From an uncultured Eubacteriales bacterium (GTDB lineage: Bacteria > Bacillota > Clostridia > Peptostreptococcales > Anaerovoracaceae), in the NCBI GenBank assembly GCA_902763505.1, contig CACWSO010000009.1, positions 1-64,000 of the forward strand: DNA of 64,000 nucleotides. The letters run 5' to 3'. The position numbers were made by a program, and so were the translations under genes. How positions within the stretch are numbered: the first letter of the stretch is position 1; every line of letters starts with the position of its first letter. Below the pieces are notes generated by a model. That model was given only the letters and a program-made list of their open reading frames with translations, did not search any database and was not told where the DNA came from. This document shows positions 8,780 through 18,333 of the stretch, in pieces.

Positions 8780-10156
8780 TTACTGCTCCCACAGTTCTAT
8801 TTCTTCTTCACCCGGTACGTATGATGATCCGATGCCGTCTATCTTTGACTTAAGTCCGTCGAGCACCTGACCTCTGTCATTGATCACTTCCTGCTTGCCC
8901 ATGCTGCCCTCCGGAATGAGTATCGCCAGACCGTAGCCTCCTGAATCCATCATTTCCTCAAGATCGCCTTCTTCGAAACACCATACGTTTCTGCCAAAGT
9001 CATTGATCAGATCCTTTATCTTGCAATCATAATTGAAATCGATCGCCGAATTCCCTCCGACGAAGAGATTGTCGTGGATGCTGTTGCCTTTGCTTCTCTG
9101 TACGCCGATCTGTGTCTCGTTATCGACGAGTGTATTGTGATCGAACTCGCAGTCCTCGGTGAATCCCAGATCCCTGTCATAACCGCCGAAGCAAAGTCCG
9201 CACCATCCCTCGCAGTTCGCGATCACGTTATCGTGGACTCTGATGCCGGACACCTTGAACAGCGGATTGTCATCCGGGCTGTGTTCCGTTGCGACCTCGA
9301 TGCCGATGTCGCATCTGTAAACGAAATTGTTGAATATCTCAATATCCTGTCCGCCGTCTACGTAGATACCGTCGGCGCAGAGATCATACTCACCGTCCTC
9401 ATAATAAGCCGGGTTGCCCTCGGCGCTGATGTTGTAGACCACATTTCCGAAGCACTTGCCGTTGCGCGCCATATCTGTATCGTAAGGATTCTCGAAATCA
9501 CTGTCCTCCGGATGCATCGCGGTTCCCTCAAATCCGATCATATCGATACCAATGTTGTTGTTGTCGTGAATCCGGTTGTTTGAAATGGTGAAGCCGTCGA
9601 TGTTGCCGTTGAGCACCAGCGATTCGCTGTCACCGCAAAGGCAGTCCGATACCTCACAGCCATCTACCGTAACATTCCGCACCGGTGCGAAGTCATTTGC
9701 CGCGTAGAAGCAGATACCGTGGGCTCCGACAACGCCGCTGACTTTGCAATCCTTGATGGTGATGTTGTCAAAGGATTCTACACCCTTATTCGGCAGGCTC
9801 TCGTAGATGATGCCGTGAGTGCCTCCTTCCACCGTGATGCCTTCCAGAATGACGTCGTGTGCATTGCACAGATAGATTCCATAGCTTGGTTCCAGTTCAT
9901 CTGTCTCACCGCTCTGCACTTCACCCGGAGCGACTTTGATGACCGGCGACGCGCCTTCCGCTGCGCGGATGATCGTCGGGCTGTCCGGACTTCCGGACAG
10001 GTCGTAATCTATGGTGAATCCTTCATAGATTCCATCTTCGAGTATTGTTTCTTCTCCGGCTGTAACTTGTACCTGCATCGCTTCTTCCTCTCCGCATGCT
10101 GCAAAAGCAACACACATTGCTGCCGCAAGAACTGCTGTCAGAATAATCTTCTTCAT
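8780..10156 (-). CDS. Right-handed beta-helix lipoprotein
   Basis: The protein has 458 residues with a lipoprotein signal peptide: MKK, a hydrophobic stretch, then the lipobox AFAAC with Cys at about 21. The mature protein consists of repeated short strands with the N-x-I/V-x-x-x-x-I pattern (DNITIKDCKV, RNVTVDGCEV, DGFTISNNRI, QDIEIFNNFV), the hallmark of parallel beta-helix folds found in polysaccharide lyases and glycan-binding proteins. It is probably anchored outside the membrane and acts on or holds the glycan that the operon's transporter takes up. I cannot assign a lyase family or catalytic residues. Confidence 0.8.
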   Translation of the reverse strand: MKKIILTAVLAAAMCVAFAACGEEEAMQVQVTAGEETILEDGIYEGFTIDYDLSGSPDSPTIIRAAEGASPVIKVAPGEVQSGETDELEPSYGIYLCNAHDVILEGITVEGGTHGIIYESLPNKGVESFDNITIKDCKVSGVVGAHGICFYAANDFAPVRNVTVDGCEVSDCLCGDSESLVLNGNIDGFTISNNRIHDNNNIGIDMIGFEGTAMHPEDSDFENPYDTDMARNGKCFGNVVYNISAEGNPAYYEDGEYDLCADGIYVDGGQDIEIFNNFVYRCDIGIEVATEHSPDDNPLFKVSGIRVHDNVIANCEGWCGLCFGGYDRDLGFTEDCEFDHNTLVDNETQIGVQRSKGNSIHDNLFVGGNSAIDFNYDCKIKDLINDFGRNVWCFEEGDLEEMMDSGGYGLAILIPEGSMGKQEVINDRGQVLDGLKSKIDGIGSSYVPGEEEIELWEQ

Positions 10157-10179
10157 CTTGCGCCTCCTTCCTGCGACTG

Positions 10180-11523
10180 TTATTCAAACAGTCCGCATGC
10201 CCTCCAGTATCTGGACAGCTCATCGCATGTTTTGTCGATGACCAGAGCCTCCGGTTCCGGCTCCAGAAGTCCTTCGCGTGCGTGGACATATTGCTGTGGC
10301 ATAAACTGGCTGAGCATGGTCAGTGTGATCTTGCCGTGCAGATTCTCCATCAGTTTCTCGATGGCTGCTTTCACTTCCGGCCTGTGCATGTAGTATCTGC
10401 TGCGGTCGCTGTAACTATACTTTCTGAGCAGTGTGCTTTCTGGTTCTTCGGCAGTGTAATGACCCTGCCAGCTGGACGGATCTTTTCGCATTACATCGTC
10501 GAGAACCTTAATGAAGTCTGATGCTTCGCCAGCGTCCAGTGCGCCTGCTGCACACAGCGAATCTTCCATCATGGCCAGCGCATAGAGTCCTTCTCTCGCT
10601 GCAAATGTGAGCGCCGGTCCAACTTTCAGAATCGCGATGCCGTCTTCCACCATCTTTTTCAGACTGCTCTCGCGCTGATAATCCGTTGAATGACCTTCCA
10701 GAACGATGCCCGGAATCTCCGCCGCTTCTTCCGTCAGCTGCGTCGCTTCCTCCGGCACGTATTCATGCACGTTGTCGTTTCCGAATTCCACGCCCGGCTG
10801 CACGACTGCCGCGATGATCCGTCCCCATGGACTGCCTTCGCCGTCCGCCAGTCCTGCTTCTGAGAACTTCTCTTCGAAGCAGGCCAGCATTTCCTTCAGC
10901 GCCTCCGGTTTCGTGACGCTGAGTGCGTCTTCCTCACCGCTTCCGCCCGGTGTCGGCACTTCGCTGCCGATGACATATACCGGTGCAAGTACCTCGTCTG
11001 ACGCCGCTCCGGCACGAACTGCTTGTTCCCGGTACGCCGTAAAGCCTCTCTCTGACGCCTTGCAAAGTCTGACCGTACGGTCCGCAATCTCCTCTGTGGA
11101 CAGCGTGACCTCACTGCCCAGAGGCATGCTTGCATCAAGGTGGATCTTCGTGAATCCTGCCTTTGCAAATTCATAGGTCAGTTCCTCAGCCAGATCCATC
11201 GCCTCCACCGCATCGCGTTCCTGCCATGCGACAGGGCCCAGATGATCACCACCGAGAATCAGTCGCTCTGCAGGAAGGCCAAGCGCAGCTGCGCGGCTCA
11301 GGACATACTCTCTGAAGTCTGCCGGCTTCATTCCTGTATAGCCGCCCATCTGGTTCACCTGATTCGCCGTAGCTTCAATCAGGACCGGCGTTCCCGTTCT
11401 GACTGCCTGAGTGATGGCGGCGTCTATGACAAAAGGACTGCTGCTGCAAACAGAGCAGATGCCCTCATGAATTCCATTCTTTTGTTTCTGTACTAAAATC
11501 TGAAGATGATGTGTGTACTCCAT
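10180..11523 (-). CDS. gatZ: D-tagatose-bisphosphate aldolase, class II accessory subunit (GatZ/KbaZ family)
   Basis: This 447-residue protein has the GatZ/AgaZ family pattern: an N-terminal GICSVCSSSPFVIDAA stretch (about 19-35), IEATANQVNQMGGYTGM (about 49-65) and GGDHLGP (about 91-97). In enteric bacteria it is needed for full activity and stability of the tagatose-1,6-bisphosphate aldolase KbaY/GatY. No GatY-type catalytic subunit or tagatose-6-phosphate kinase is present in this window, so those steps must be encoded elsewhere or be handled by this protein (inference). It lies between agaS and the beta-helix gene, 23 and 20 bases away. Confidence 0.85.
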   Translation of the reverse strand: MEYTHHLQILVQKQKNGIHEGICSVCSSSPFVIDAAITQAVRTGTPVLIEATANQVNQMGGYTGMKPADFREYVLSRAAALGLPAERLILGGDHLGPVAWQERDAVEAMDLAEELTYEFAKAGFTKIHLDASMPLGSEVTLSTEEIADRTVRLCKASERGFTAYREQAVRAGAASDEVLAPVYVIGSEVPTPGGSGEEDALSVTKPEALKEMLACFEEKFSEAGLADGEGSPWGRIIAAVVQPGVEFGNDNVHEYVPEEATQLTEEAAEIPGIVLEGHSTDYQRESSLKKMVEDGIAILKVGPALTFAAREGLYALAMMEDSLCAAGALDAGEASDFIKVLDDVMRKDPSSWQGHYTAEEPESTLLRKYSYSDRSRYYMHRPEVKAAIEKLMENLHGKITLTMLSQFMPQQYVHAREGLLEPEPEALVIDKTCDELSRYWRACGLFE

Positions 11524-11543
11524 CCCTCTTCTCCTCCCCGCTG

Positions 11544-12698
11544 CTATTCCTCATAAATGGTGACGCCCTGCACGACTCTGTTTACTTCCCCGGTCGGGCA
11601 AGGATTGTCAGGTGTGATCTCCAGCTTCATGGAATAGAGCATGGCCATGGTCTGGGCGACCATGATATATGCCGGTGCCAGCTGAGCGTTCACAACCTTG
11701 TTCCTGTATCCCATCGGAATCATCAGGTCACAGAAGCTGCTGACCTCTTCATCTTCTGCAGCCGTGACTGCGATGAGCTTGCTGCCTTTGCGGTCTCTGT
11801 AGAGTTCTTTCAGAACGTCCATCTCATATTTTCTCGTCCACTCATCATCTGAGAGGAAAACAATGCAGACGGTCTCGTCATCGACAATCGATTTCGGTCC
11901 GTGACGGAATCCCATCGGCGTGTCAAAGATAGCTGCCATGCGGCCTGCTGTCAGTTCAAGAACTTTCAGTGCCGCTTCCTGGGCGATGCCTTTGAGCACA
12001 TCGCTTCCCAGATAGACCACGCGGCTGAAGTCGTTTCTGCCTACGAACTCCGCCAGCGGTCTGTATCCTTTGGTCAGGAATTTCTCGCCGCTGCTGATGG
12101 TCTCGTATAAATCGATGTTGAAGTCGCCGGTCAATGCGAGCAGCGCAGCAATGTACATGCTTGTAAAGCTGCTCGTCATGGCGAAGCTTCTGTCATTTGT
12201 TTCAGGTGCCAGCACGATGCTGAAGCAGTTGTCCTTCTCATCTGCAATCTTCGCAAGGGCGCCCTCTTCATTGCAGGTGATGAATAAATGCTTCACCTTC
12301 CCTGAGATCCTGTCGGCTGCCTTGACCGCCCCGACGGATTCCGGACTGTTGCCCGAACGCGCAAAGGAAACAAGCAGGGTCTTTCTCTCCGGCGATATAA
12401 ACAGCTCCGGCGACGCCACGATATCCGTCGTACCGATGGCGTGTACGCGTCCCTGAAGCTTTTGCAAAAGCGCCGGATACAGGGCTCTCCCAACGTATTC
12501 GCTCGTTCCTGCACCAGTAAGAATGATGTCGAAATCTCCGCCGGATGTGACGTCTTCAATCAATCTACTGAGCGCGATTTGGATGCCCTTAACCTGTTCG
12601 ATGGTCTTTTCCCACACTGCAGGCTGCTGGGCGATTTCCTCAGCTGTGAATATTGCTTTTTTCTCTTTTAAATCCTCTTCATTGTAGCCAAAAATCAT
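11544..12698 (-). CDS. agaS: SIS-domain sugar isomerase/deaminase, AgaS family
   Basis: The 384-residue protein has two SIS domains. The first includes LTGAGTSEYVGRAL (about 60-73) and SFARSGNSPESVGA (about 109-122); the second includes the MGFRHGPKS turn. This matches AgaS, the galactosamine-6-phosphate deaminase/isomerase of the N-acetylgalactosamine pathway, which yields tagatose-6-phosphate and ammonia. Together with gatZ it indicates that an amino-galactose is degraded. It lies 13 bases after the second permease gene. Confidence 0.85.
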   Translation of the reverse strand: MIFGYNEEDLKEKKAIFTAEEIAQQPAVWEKTIEQVKGIQIALSRLIEDVTSGGDFDIILTGAGTSEYVGRALYPALLQKLQGRVHAIGTTDIVASPELFISPERKTLLVSFARSGNSPESVGAVKAADRISGKVKHLFITCNEEGALAKIADEKDNCFSIVLAPETNDRSFAMTSSFTSMYIAALLALTGDFNIDLYETISSGEKFLTKGYRPLAEFVGRNDFSRVVYLGSDVLKGIAQEAALKVLELTAGRMAAIFDTPMGFRHGPKSIVDDETVCIVFLSDDEWTRKYEMDVLKELYRDRKGSKLIAVTAAEDEEVSSFCDLMIPMGYRNKVVNAQLAPAYIMVAQTMAMLYSMKLEITPDNPCPTGEVNRVVQGVTIYEE

Positions 12699-12711
12699 CT
12701 GCTTCCCCCCT

Positions 12712-13548
12712 TTACTTCATTCCTGTCATCGATAGCCCCTTGATAAACTGCTTCTGGAAGATGATGAATACGATGGCAGCTGGTATCATGATCAGCGCGG
12801 ATGCTGCCATGGTCGCAGACAGGTCTGTTGAGTGTTGCGTCGAGAAATAACTCAACGCCAGCGGCAGTGTCATCTTCTCTGTTGAAGACAGGTAAATCAA
12901 TGGGTTGAGGTAGTCATTCCAGTACTCCATAAATGTGAAGATGGCTAGTGCGCCGATGGCTGGCCTGATCTGCGGAATGACGATCCTCCAGTATATTGCA
13001 AAATCTCCGGCGCCGTCGATGCGTGCGCTTTCGATGAGTTCTCTTGGTATCTCCTCGCAAAACTGTTTGCAAAGATATATCCCGAATACATTTACGAAGG
13101 ATGGGATAATCAGCGCCCATACCGAGTCGTAGAGACCGATATCATCGATGATGATGAATGTGGTGATCATCGTTACCTGAGCCGGTACCATCATGGTGAA
13201 TACCAGCATGGCAAAGAGGAAATCTCTGCCCCTGAACTTGAATCTTGCAAAGACATATCCAACCAGCGTACTCGTAAACAATATGACTATGGTATTGAAG
13301 CATGTAATGAAAATAGAATTGCCGAGCCATTTGAAGAACGGTGATTTGGTCAGCACCTTGATGTAACCGTCAAGAGTAAACTCCTGCGGGATGATGTGCA
13401 TCGGATCCGTCAGCGTCTCGATCGTTGTTTTAAAGGAATTACTGAGCATCCATATATAAGGTATGACGACGATAATGGACGCCGCCAGCAGAATGGCGAA
13501 GATCAGCACCCGGCTTTTGAAATCTCTTGTATATGCGAAATCTTTCAT
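12712..13548 (-). CDS. Carbohydrate ABC transporter permease, MalG type
   Basis: The 278-residue protein has six membrane helices and the binding-protein-dependent permease loop (EAA motif) LIESARIDGAGDFAIYWRIV at about 174-193, which contacts the ATPase. It corresponds to the second permease (MalG/UgpE) of CUT1 importers. One base separates it from the first permease gene. Confidence 0.92.
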   Translation of the reverse strand: MKDFAYTRDFKSRVLIFAILLAASIIVVIPYIWMLSNSFKTTIETLTDPMHIIPQEFTLDGYIKVLTKSPFFKWLGNSIFITCFNTIVILFTSTLVGYVFARFKFRGRDFLFAMLVFTMMVPAQVTMITTFIIIDDIGLYDSVWALIIPSFVNVFGIYLCKQFCEEIPRELIESARIDGAGDFAIYWRIVIPQIRPAIGALAIFTFMEYWNDYLNPLIYLSSTEKMTLPLALSYFSTQHSTDLSATMAASALIMIPAAIVFIIFQKQFIKGLSMTGMK

Positions 13549-13549
13549 A

Positions 13550-14437
13550 TCAATACTCCCAATCGACTCTGTTGATGCGCTGCTGAACTAAGCTTACAAT
13601 GAGGATGAGCAGGAACAACACTACGGAAAGTGCCGAGGCGTATCCCATCTCCTTGTAGACGAACGCATTCTCATAGATATAACTTGTGAGTACCAATCCG
13701 GAGTTCTGCGGCCCATCTTTGAAGAGGAGAACACTGAACTGCGCGAACATCTGGAAGTACGATATGAGTGTCATCAGAATAACGAAAGTTGTCGTCCTCC
13801 CCAGAAGAGGCAGTGTGATATAGAAGAACTTATTCCATCCTCCTGCATGGTCAAGATCCGCGGCTTCATACACCTCGTTCGGAATACCGTCGATACCGGC
13901 CGAATAGAGAATGATGTTGTATCCAAGGTCTGCCCACAAGGTAAAGACGATGACGGAGAACATAACGTAATGTGCGTCTCCCGTCCACGCTATCCCTTCT
14001 CCTCCGAAGGCTTCTATAATCTGGTTGAGGAGTCCGATCTTCGTGTTAAAAATACTTCTCCCCCACACTACGGCCGAGGCGACCATCGGTGCCATGCACG
14101 GCAGGAATACGATCATCCTGAAGAAGCTTCTGGTCTTGTTGCTCTTCATCTGGCTGATCAGTGTTGCAACGGTGAGGGAAATGACTATGTTAAGAGCAAC
14201 TGCAACGATGGTGAACACGATGGTGTTCTTGAAGGCTTTCACAGCATCCGGATCATCCAGCAGTTCCTTGTAATTATCTAATCCAACAAACCTCGATGAG
14301 TGACTCAACGGGTTGTAATCTAAAAACGAAATGCCAAGCGTTCCCAGAATCGGAATGATCAGGAACACAAGGGCTTCAATAAAAATTGGTATTAATATAA
14401 GCAGTAAAAATGTGCGGCTGGTTTTCAATTTGATCAC
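13550..14437 (-). CDS. Carbohydrate ABC transporter permease, MalF/UgpA type
   Basis: This 295-residue protein has six membrane helices and an EAA loop VYEAADLDHAGGWNKFFYIT at about 188-207. It forms the membrane channel with the MalG-type subunit for sugar import. It is separated from the binding-protein gene by 69 bases that hold a strong hairpin, a common arrangement that lowers expression of membrane subunits relative to the binding protein. Confidence 0.92.
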   Translation of the reverse strand: MIKLKTSRTFLLLILIPIFIEALVFLIIPILGTLGISFLDYNPLSHSSRFVGLDNYKELLDDPDAVKAFKNTIVFTIVAVALNIVISLTVATLISQMKSNKTRSFFRMIVFLPCMAPMVASAVVWGRSIFNTKIGLLNQIIEAFGGEGIAWTGDAHYVMFSVIVFTLWADLGYNIILYSAGIDGIPNEVYEAADLDHAGGWNKFFYITLPLLGRTTTFVILMTLISYFQMFAQFSVLLFKDGPQNSGLVLTSYIYENAFVYKEMGYASALSVVLFLLILIVSLVQQRINRVDWEY

Positions 14438-14467
14438 CTTCCGTATCAGTATGTTCTAAAGCGACGA

Positions 14468-14496
14468 TGGCGCGGGAGCCATTTGCCCCCGCGCCA
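14468..14496 (-). other. Intra-operon hairpin after the binding-protein gene
   Basis: TGGCGCGGG pairs with CCCGCGCCA (9 base pairs) around an 11-base loop, without a following T tract. It probably protects the 3' end of the binding-protein message from nucleases and sets a higher dose of binding protein (known for malE-type operons; inferred here). Confidence 0.65.
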
Positions 14497-14506
14497 ATAT
14501 TATATA

Positions 14507-15811
14507 TTATTTAAACAGCTTTTTGTTCAGTGTCTGCTCGAGATCAGCCAGGGCTTCATCTGTTGTGCCTGCCTCGCCCTTGCAGTATGCGCTGAATGTT
14601 TCATTGACGCATTCTTTGAAAATGTCTGTATTGAAGTTTCCGATGAACTGCGCATCGCTGAGGATACCTATGAGTGGCTCAGCATATGGGAAGTTCTTGA
14701 CATACTCAGGATCCTGGGCAACAGCTTCCTTTGCAGGAATCTGTCCGCATGCCAGGTTGTGCTGCATGATGACTTCATCTGAGAAGAAGTATCTAAGGAA
14801 GTCAAATGCTGCAGCTTCCTTTGCTTCATCCAATCCTGCAGCAACTGCCATGGACCAGCCTGTCTCTGCTGCGAACTTCTTTTCTGTACCATAGAATGGC
14901 ATAGCAACATATTCATAATCTGTACCATATTCGAGCCCGAAGTCATTCTGTCCTTCCGCCAGGCACCATGGTCCGCGCGGTACCATCATGACTTCGTTCG
15001 TGTACAGTTCCTGATATCCTTCGATATCGCTTCCGTCATCAAGACCTGACAGGTTCGTAACTGCATTGTCTCCGGATGCCATTGCAGCCAGCTCTTCCCA
15101 AGCCTTCTTAGCAGCGTCTGAAGTAACGTTGATTGTTCCATCCTCATTCAGATAATTCTCACCCTGTGAAAGGATCATGGAAGTCCACAGATACATAACA
15201 CCGTCCCAGTTCACAAAGTCAAAGCCTTTGACCTTGATTTTGTTTCCTTCCTTGACGGTTCCCTTTTCAGCAGCTGCCTTCAGTTCGTCCCAGGTAGTCG
15301 GCACTTCTACGCCGGCTTCCTTCATAACGTTGTTGTTGACGATCAGTCCGCCGCACTCAATGTTGAATTCCTGTGGAATACCGTAGAGAACGCCATCAGA
15401 TTCCAGTGCGCCATAGGTGTTTGGATATGCGTTATCCTTTACGTCTGCCTGCATGTCTTCAGGAAGCGCAGCCAGAACTCCTGCAGGTGCAAAGTCGAGA
15501 CCCCAGCCTCCCCACAGTTCGTAGATGTCTGCTCCACCCTCTTCTGACATGAGCGCAGTTTGTGTCTTTGACTCAAATTCGTCATAAGGGAATGCTTCGA
15601 TGTTGATCGTTACGTCAGGATGTTCTTCCATGTAAGCATCAACAATACTCTGATAGGACTCGTTCCATGTGTCCTCATCATTGTGAGTCCACAGTGTCAG
15701 AGTGGTCCCGTCAGAACTGCCTTCATCGCTTCCGCCGCATCCTGTGATCACGAGTGCAACTCCAAGAGTCAGCACAACGGTCAGAGCGACTAGAATCAGC
15801 TTCTTCTTCAT
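14507..15811 (-). CDS. Sugar ABC transporter substrate-binding lipoprotein
   Basis: The 434-residue protein has a lipoprotein signal (MKKKLILVALTV, lipobox VITGC with Cys at about 25), then a Ser/Gly/Asp linker and the family 1 extracellular solute-binding fold (TLTLWTHNDEDTWNESYQ near 37-54). It would be anchored to the outer face of the membrane and hand sugar to the two permeases. It lies directly after the GH4 glycosidase gene (37-base gap). Confidence 0.92.
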   Translation of the reverse strand: MKKKLILVALTVVLTLGVALVITGCGGSDEGSSDGTTLTLWTHNDEDTWNESYQSIVDAYMEEHPDVTINIEAFPYDEFESKTQTALMSEEGGADIYELWGGWGLDFAPAGVLAALPEDMQADVKDNAYPNTYGALESDGVLYGIPQEFNIECGGLIVNNNVMKEAGVEVPTTWDELKAAAEKGTVKEGNKIKVKGFDFVNWDGVMYLWTSMILSQGENYLNEDGTINVTSDAAKKAWEELAAMASGDNAVTNLSGLDDGSDIEGYQELYTNEVMMVPRGPWCLAEGQNDFGLEYGTDYEYVAMPFYGTEKKFAAETGWSMAVAAGLDEAKEAAAFDFLRYFFSDEVIMQHNLACGQIPAKEAVAQDPEYVKNFPYAEPLIGILSDAQFIGNFNTDIFKECVNETFSAYCKGEAGTTDEALADLEQTLNKKLFK

Positions 15812-15848
15812 TTCTTTTTCCTCCTTAGAATCAGATAATAACCACCGA

Positions 15849-17165
15849 CTAGAAATTGAAATAACTTAAATACTCTTTATTCTTCTCAAGCATCTCCTGA
15901 ACCATGTCATGGATTTCCTCCATGCTGCATACGCTCGCTGTAAGCGGGTCCTGAAGGATTGCCTGGAATACCAGATCAGGATCACCTGTAATCGCCGCCT
16001 GCACCGCCAGCTCTTCCAGCTTAGCCGAGTGCGATACGAACGCTGACAGGTGCGCAGGGAGTGTGTACACCCCGTTTACGTGGATTCCATTCTTGTCTGC
16101 TGTGACAGGAACCTCTACGCATGCGCCTTCATCTATATTTGTTACATACCCCTTGTTCCTAAGGTTCGCATTGAACGGGAATGGTGTTCCATCGCCGTAG
16201 ATGGCGTTGAAAATATTCGAAGCGTATTCGTCTCCGCGTTCCAGTTCTACCTCACCATTCTCAAGCCAGTCGGAGTATTCCTTTTCCCAGGTGTCTTCCC
16301 GTTCCATGTACTCTTTCAGGATATAGGCATACTCACCCGGATTCCATCCTGTTCCATGAGTACAGTACTTCTCGATGAGATCCGGTCTCTTGCGGAACCA
16401 AGGATTGTATTCGGAGTTGTGGCCGGATGATTCTGTCGGGAAGTATCTGAGATATTTGAACATCTCGATTCTGACAGGTTCCTCTGCCGCAACTTCCGGT
16501 CTTTTAATGGCTTCTCTGAGTGCCGGGTACATATCTTCGCCGTTGTGCTTCAGATCTAGATAAAATGCCTGATGGTTGATGCCGACACAGGTGTAGTCCA
16601 GTTCTTCTGTCTTCAATCCCAACCATCCTGCCAGCATCTCGGCAGTTCCCTGCACACTGTGGCAGAGACCCGTGATGCTCACATCTGTCTGCGTCTGCAG
16701 ATAGCTAACCAGCATAGCCATCGGATTCGTGTAGTTGAGAACGATGGCGTTCGGACAGAGTTCTTCGACGTCCCTGATGATATCCAGCAGAACCGGAGCC
16801 GTTCTCAGAAAGCGGAAGATTCCTGATGGTCCTCTAGTGTCTCCCACGCAGATGTCCACCCCGTATTTCTTCGGAATCTCAATATCGTGCCTCCAGACTT
16901 CCACACCGCCCTGCAGCACAGTGATGAGAACACCGTCCGCTCCCGGGAGCGCCTCGCGTCTGTCTGTAGTCGCCGTAACTGTAGCGTGATGTCCGCCGGC
17001 TTTCACGACCTTCTCAATGCCGCGTTTGGCATAGTCCAATCTCTTCGCATCAATGTCCACCAGTGCAAGCTCGCAGTCATCGAAGCTTTCGTAGGTCATC
17101 AGATCCCTCACAAGATCTCTGGTGAATTCCAGAGAACCTGCGCCGATAAAAACAAATTTGTTCAT
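15849..17165 (-). CDS. melA: Glycoside hydrolase family 4, alpha-galactosidase (MelA) type
   Basis: The protein has 438 residues. It has the NAD-binding turn GAGS (8-11), NYTNPMAM (144-151) and CHSVQGT (168-174), the Cys/His pair that ligates Mn and the signature of the MelA branch of GH4. These enzymes cleave alpha-galactosides by an NAD- and Mn-dependent oxidation-elimination route in the cytoplasm. With AgaS and GatZ downstream, the natural substrate may be an alpha-linked galactosamine or N-acetylgalactosamine unit rather than melibiose (inference). It is the first gene of the eight-gene sugar operon. Confidence 0.85.
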   Translation of the reverse strand: MNKFVFIGAGSLEFTRDLVRDLMTYESFDDCELALVDIDAKRLDYAKRGIEKVVKAGGHHATVTATTDRREALPGADGVLITVLQGGVEVWRHDIEIPKKYGVDICVGDTRGPSGIFRFLRTAPVLLDIIRDVEELCPNAIVLNYTNPMAMLVSYLQTQTDVSITGLCHSVQGTAEMLAGWLGLKTEELDYTCVGINHQAFYLDLKHNGEDMYPALREAIKRPEVAAEEPVRIEMFKYLRYFPTESSGHNSEYNPWFRKRPDLIEKYCTHGTGWNPGEYAYILKEYMEREDTWEKEYSDWLENGEVELERGDEYASNIFNAIYGDGTPFPFNANLRNKGYVTNIDEGACVEVPVTADKNGIHVNGVYTLPAHLSAFVSHSAKLEELAVQAAITGDPDLVFQAILQDPLTASVCSMEEIHDMVQEMLEKNKEYLSYFNF

Positions 17166-17177
17166 GTGCGTTCCTCT

Positions 17178-17194
17178 TTTGTTTAGTAAACAAA
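17178..17194. promoter_or_regulatory. LacI-type operator 1 (near the GH4 start)
   Basis: TTTGTTTA-G-TAAACAAA is a perfect palindrome around one central base. It lies in the leader of the GH4 operon. It shares the GTTTA...TAAAC core with the other two palindromes between the divergent genes. Confidence 0.7.
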
Positions 17195-17221
17195 TCTCTT
17201 AAATGCGCTTTACTGTGATAT

Positions 17222-17260
17222 TATTATAGAGCGATTTTTACTGTTTGTAAACAGTAAAAA
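17222..17260 (-). promoter_or_regulatory. Promoter of the sugar operon with operator 2
   Basis: On the minus strand TTTACA, a 17-base spacer and TATAAT make a good sigma-A promoter. A near-perfect palindrome (17235-17260; arms TTTTTACTGTTT and AAACAGTAAAAA around GT) covers the -35 and spacer, so bound LacI would block RNA polymerase. Confidence 0.75.
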
Positions 17261-17284
17261 TAAGGAAAATGCGTATATTGGGTC

Positions 17285-17325
17285 TTGATTACCCTCATAT
17301 TATGGTGTAAAATGTTTACTAAACA
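17285..17325 (+). promoter_or_regulatory. Promoter of the lacI-type gene with operator 3
   Basis: TTGATT (17285-17290), 17 bases, TAAAAT (17308-17313). The palindrome TGTTTA-C-TAAACA (17313-17325) starts at the last base of the -10 box, implying autoregulation. AAGGAGG follows before the ATG. Confidence 0.75.
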
Positions 17326-17337
17326 AGGAGGTCTGTC

Positions 17338-18333
17338 ATGGCGAATATCAGACAAGTCGCGAAAAAAGCAGGCGTATCGCCCGCTACTGTTTCCCGGGTT
17401 CTTTCAGGCGATCCGGGCTTCAACGTGCGCGAAGAAACGCGGCGTAAAATCAACGACGCTGTGGCTGCGCTCCAATACGAGATCCCCGTCCGCGAGCAAA
17501 ATCAGTATCGCTTCGGCTGCGTCTTATCGCATACGACCGATAAGTACTCAGATCCTTTCTTCGTCGACATTCTCGTCGCCATGGAAAACGCCTGCAAAAG
17601 CAGGAACGCCACCATTGCAGTCGTCAAGTCGTTCAAAGAACTGGACAACCCGCAGATTCTGCAGGAAATCATCGGTGCGGAACTGGATGGTATTTTCCTC
17701 ATGGAACACATTTCACCGGAAGCCATGACCGCGCTCAAAACACATATCCCGCACATCATCTTTATCGACAAGGATGAACCAGAATATGATTTTGACAATG
17801 TCGGGTTCGATCATACGACTGCCAACTGGCAAGTCATGACCACCCTTCTCGACCGCGGTTACCGGCGTATTGCACTCATGAGCGGCAGTTCACCTGGAAT
17901 GCCCCTGTCTGAAACAATCCGAATGGTGATTTATCGGGAGATGCTGCGGCGCGCAGGAATCAAATATGACAAAGCACTGGTCAAGGACTGCGGCTGGGAT
18001 CTGGACCTCTGTAAAAGACAGACGCAGGAACTCATGGAGCTCCCTGAACCGCCGGATGCCATCTTCGCCGGCAGCGACTCTCTGGCTTCTGTTGTTCTGG
18101 GCACTCTTTATGAGCTCGGATTCCGTTGCCCCCGCGATGTCGGTGTCATCGGTTTCAACAATATCGATCTCAGCTCACATATGGTACCGCCTCTTACAAC
18201 GATCGAAGTTCCGACAGCAGACATCGGCAAAGCAGCTGTGGAACGCATGCTGCAGATTATAAAAGACAAGGATTCGTCCATTAGACGTATCCTCTTCCCA
18301 ACCAAGCTTATAGAAAGGAAGTCACTGAAATGA
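17338..18333 (+). CDS. LacI-family transcriptional regulator of the sugar island
   Basis: The 331-residue regulator has an N-terminal helix-turn-helix and hinge (ANIRQVAKKAGVSPATVSRV, residues 2-21) and a periplasmic-binding-protein-like sensor domain (about 60-331), including DAIFAGSDSLA (about 239-249) and the IGFNNI turn near 275. It diverges from the GH4 operon, and three palindromes of the LacI kind lie between them. It probably represses both transcripts until a pathway sugar or sugar phosphate binds. Its stop overlaps the kinase start (ATGA). Confidence 0.92.
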   Translation: MANIRQVAKKAGVSPATVSRVLSGDPGFNVREETRRKINDAVAALQYEIPVREQNQYRFGCVLSHTTDKYSDPFFVDILVAMENACKSRNATIAVVKSFKELDNPQILQEIIGAELDGIFLMEHISPEAMTALKTHIPHIIFIDKDEPEYDFDNVGFDHTTANWQVMTTLLDRGYRRIALMSGSSPGMPLSETIRMVIYREMLRRAGIKYDKALVKDCGWDLDLCKRQTQELMELPEPPDAIFAGSDSLASVVLGTLYELGFRCPRDVGVIGFNNIDLSSHMVPPLTTIEVPTADIGKAAVERMLQIIKDKDSSIRRILFPTKLIERKSLK

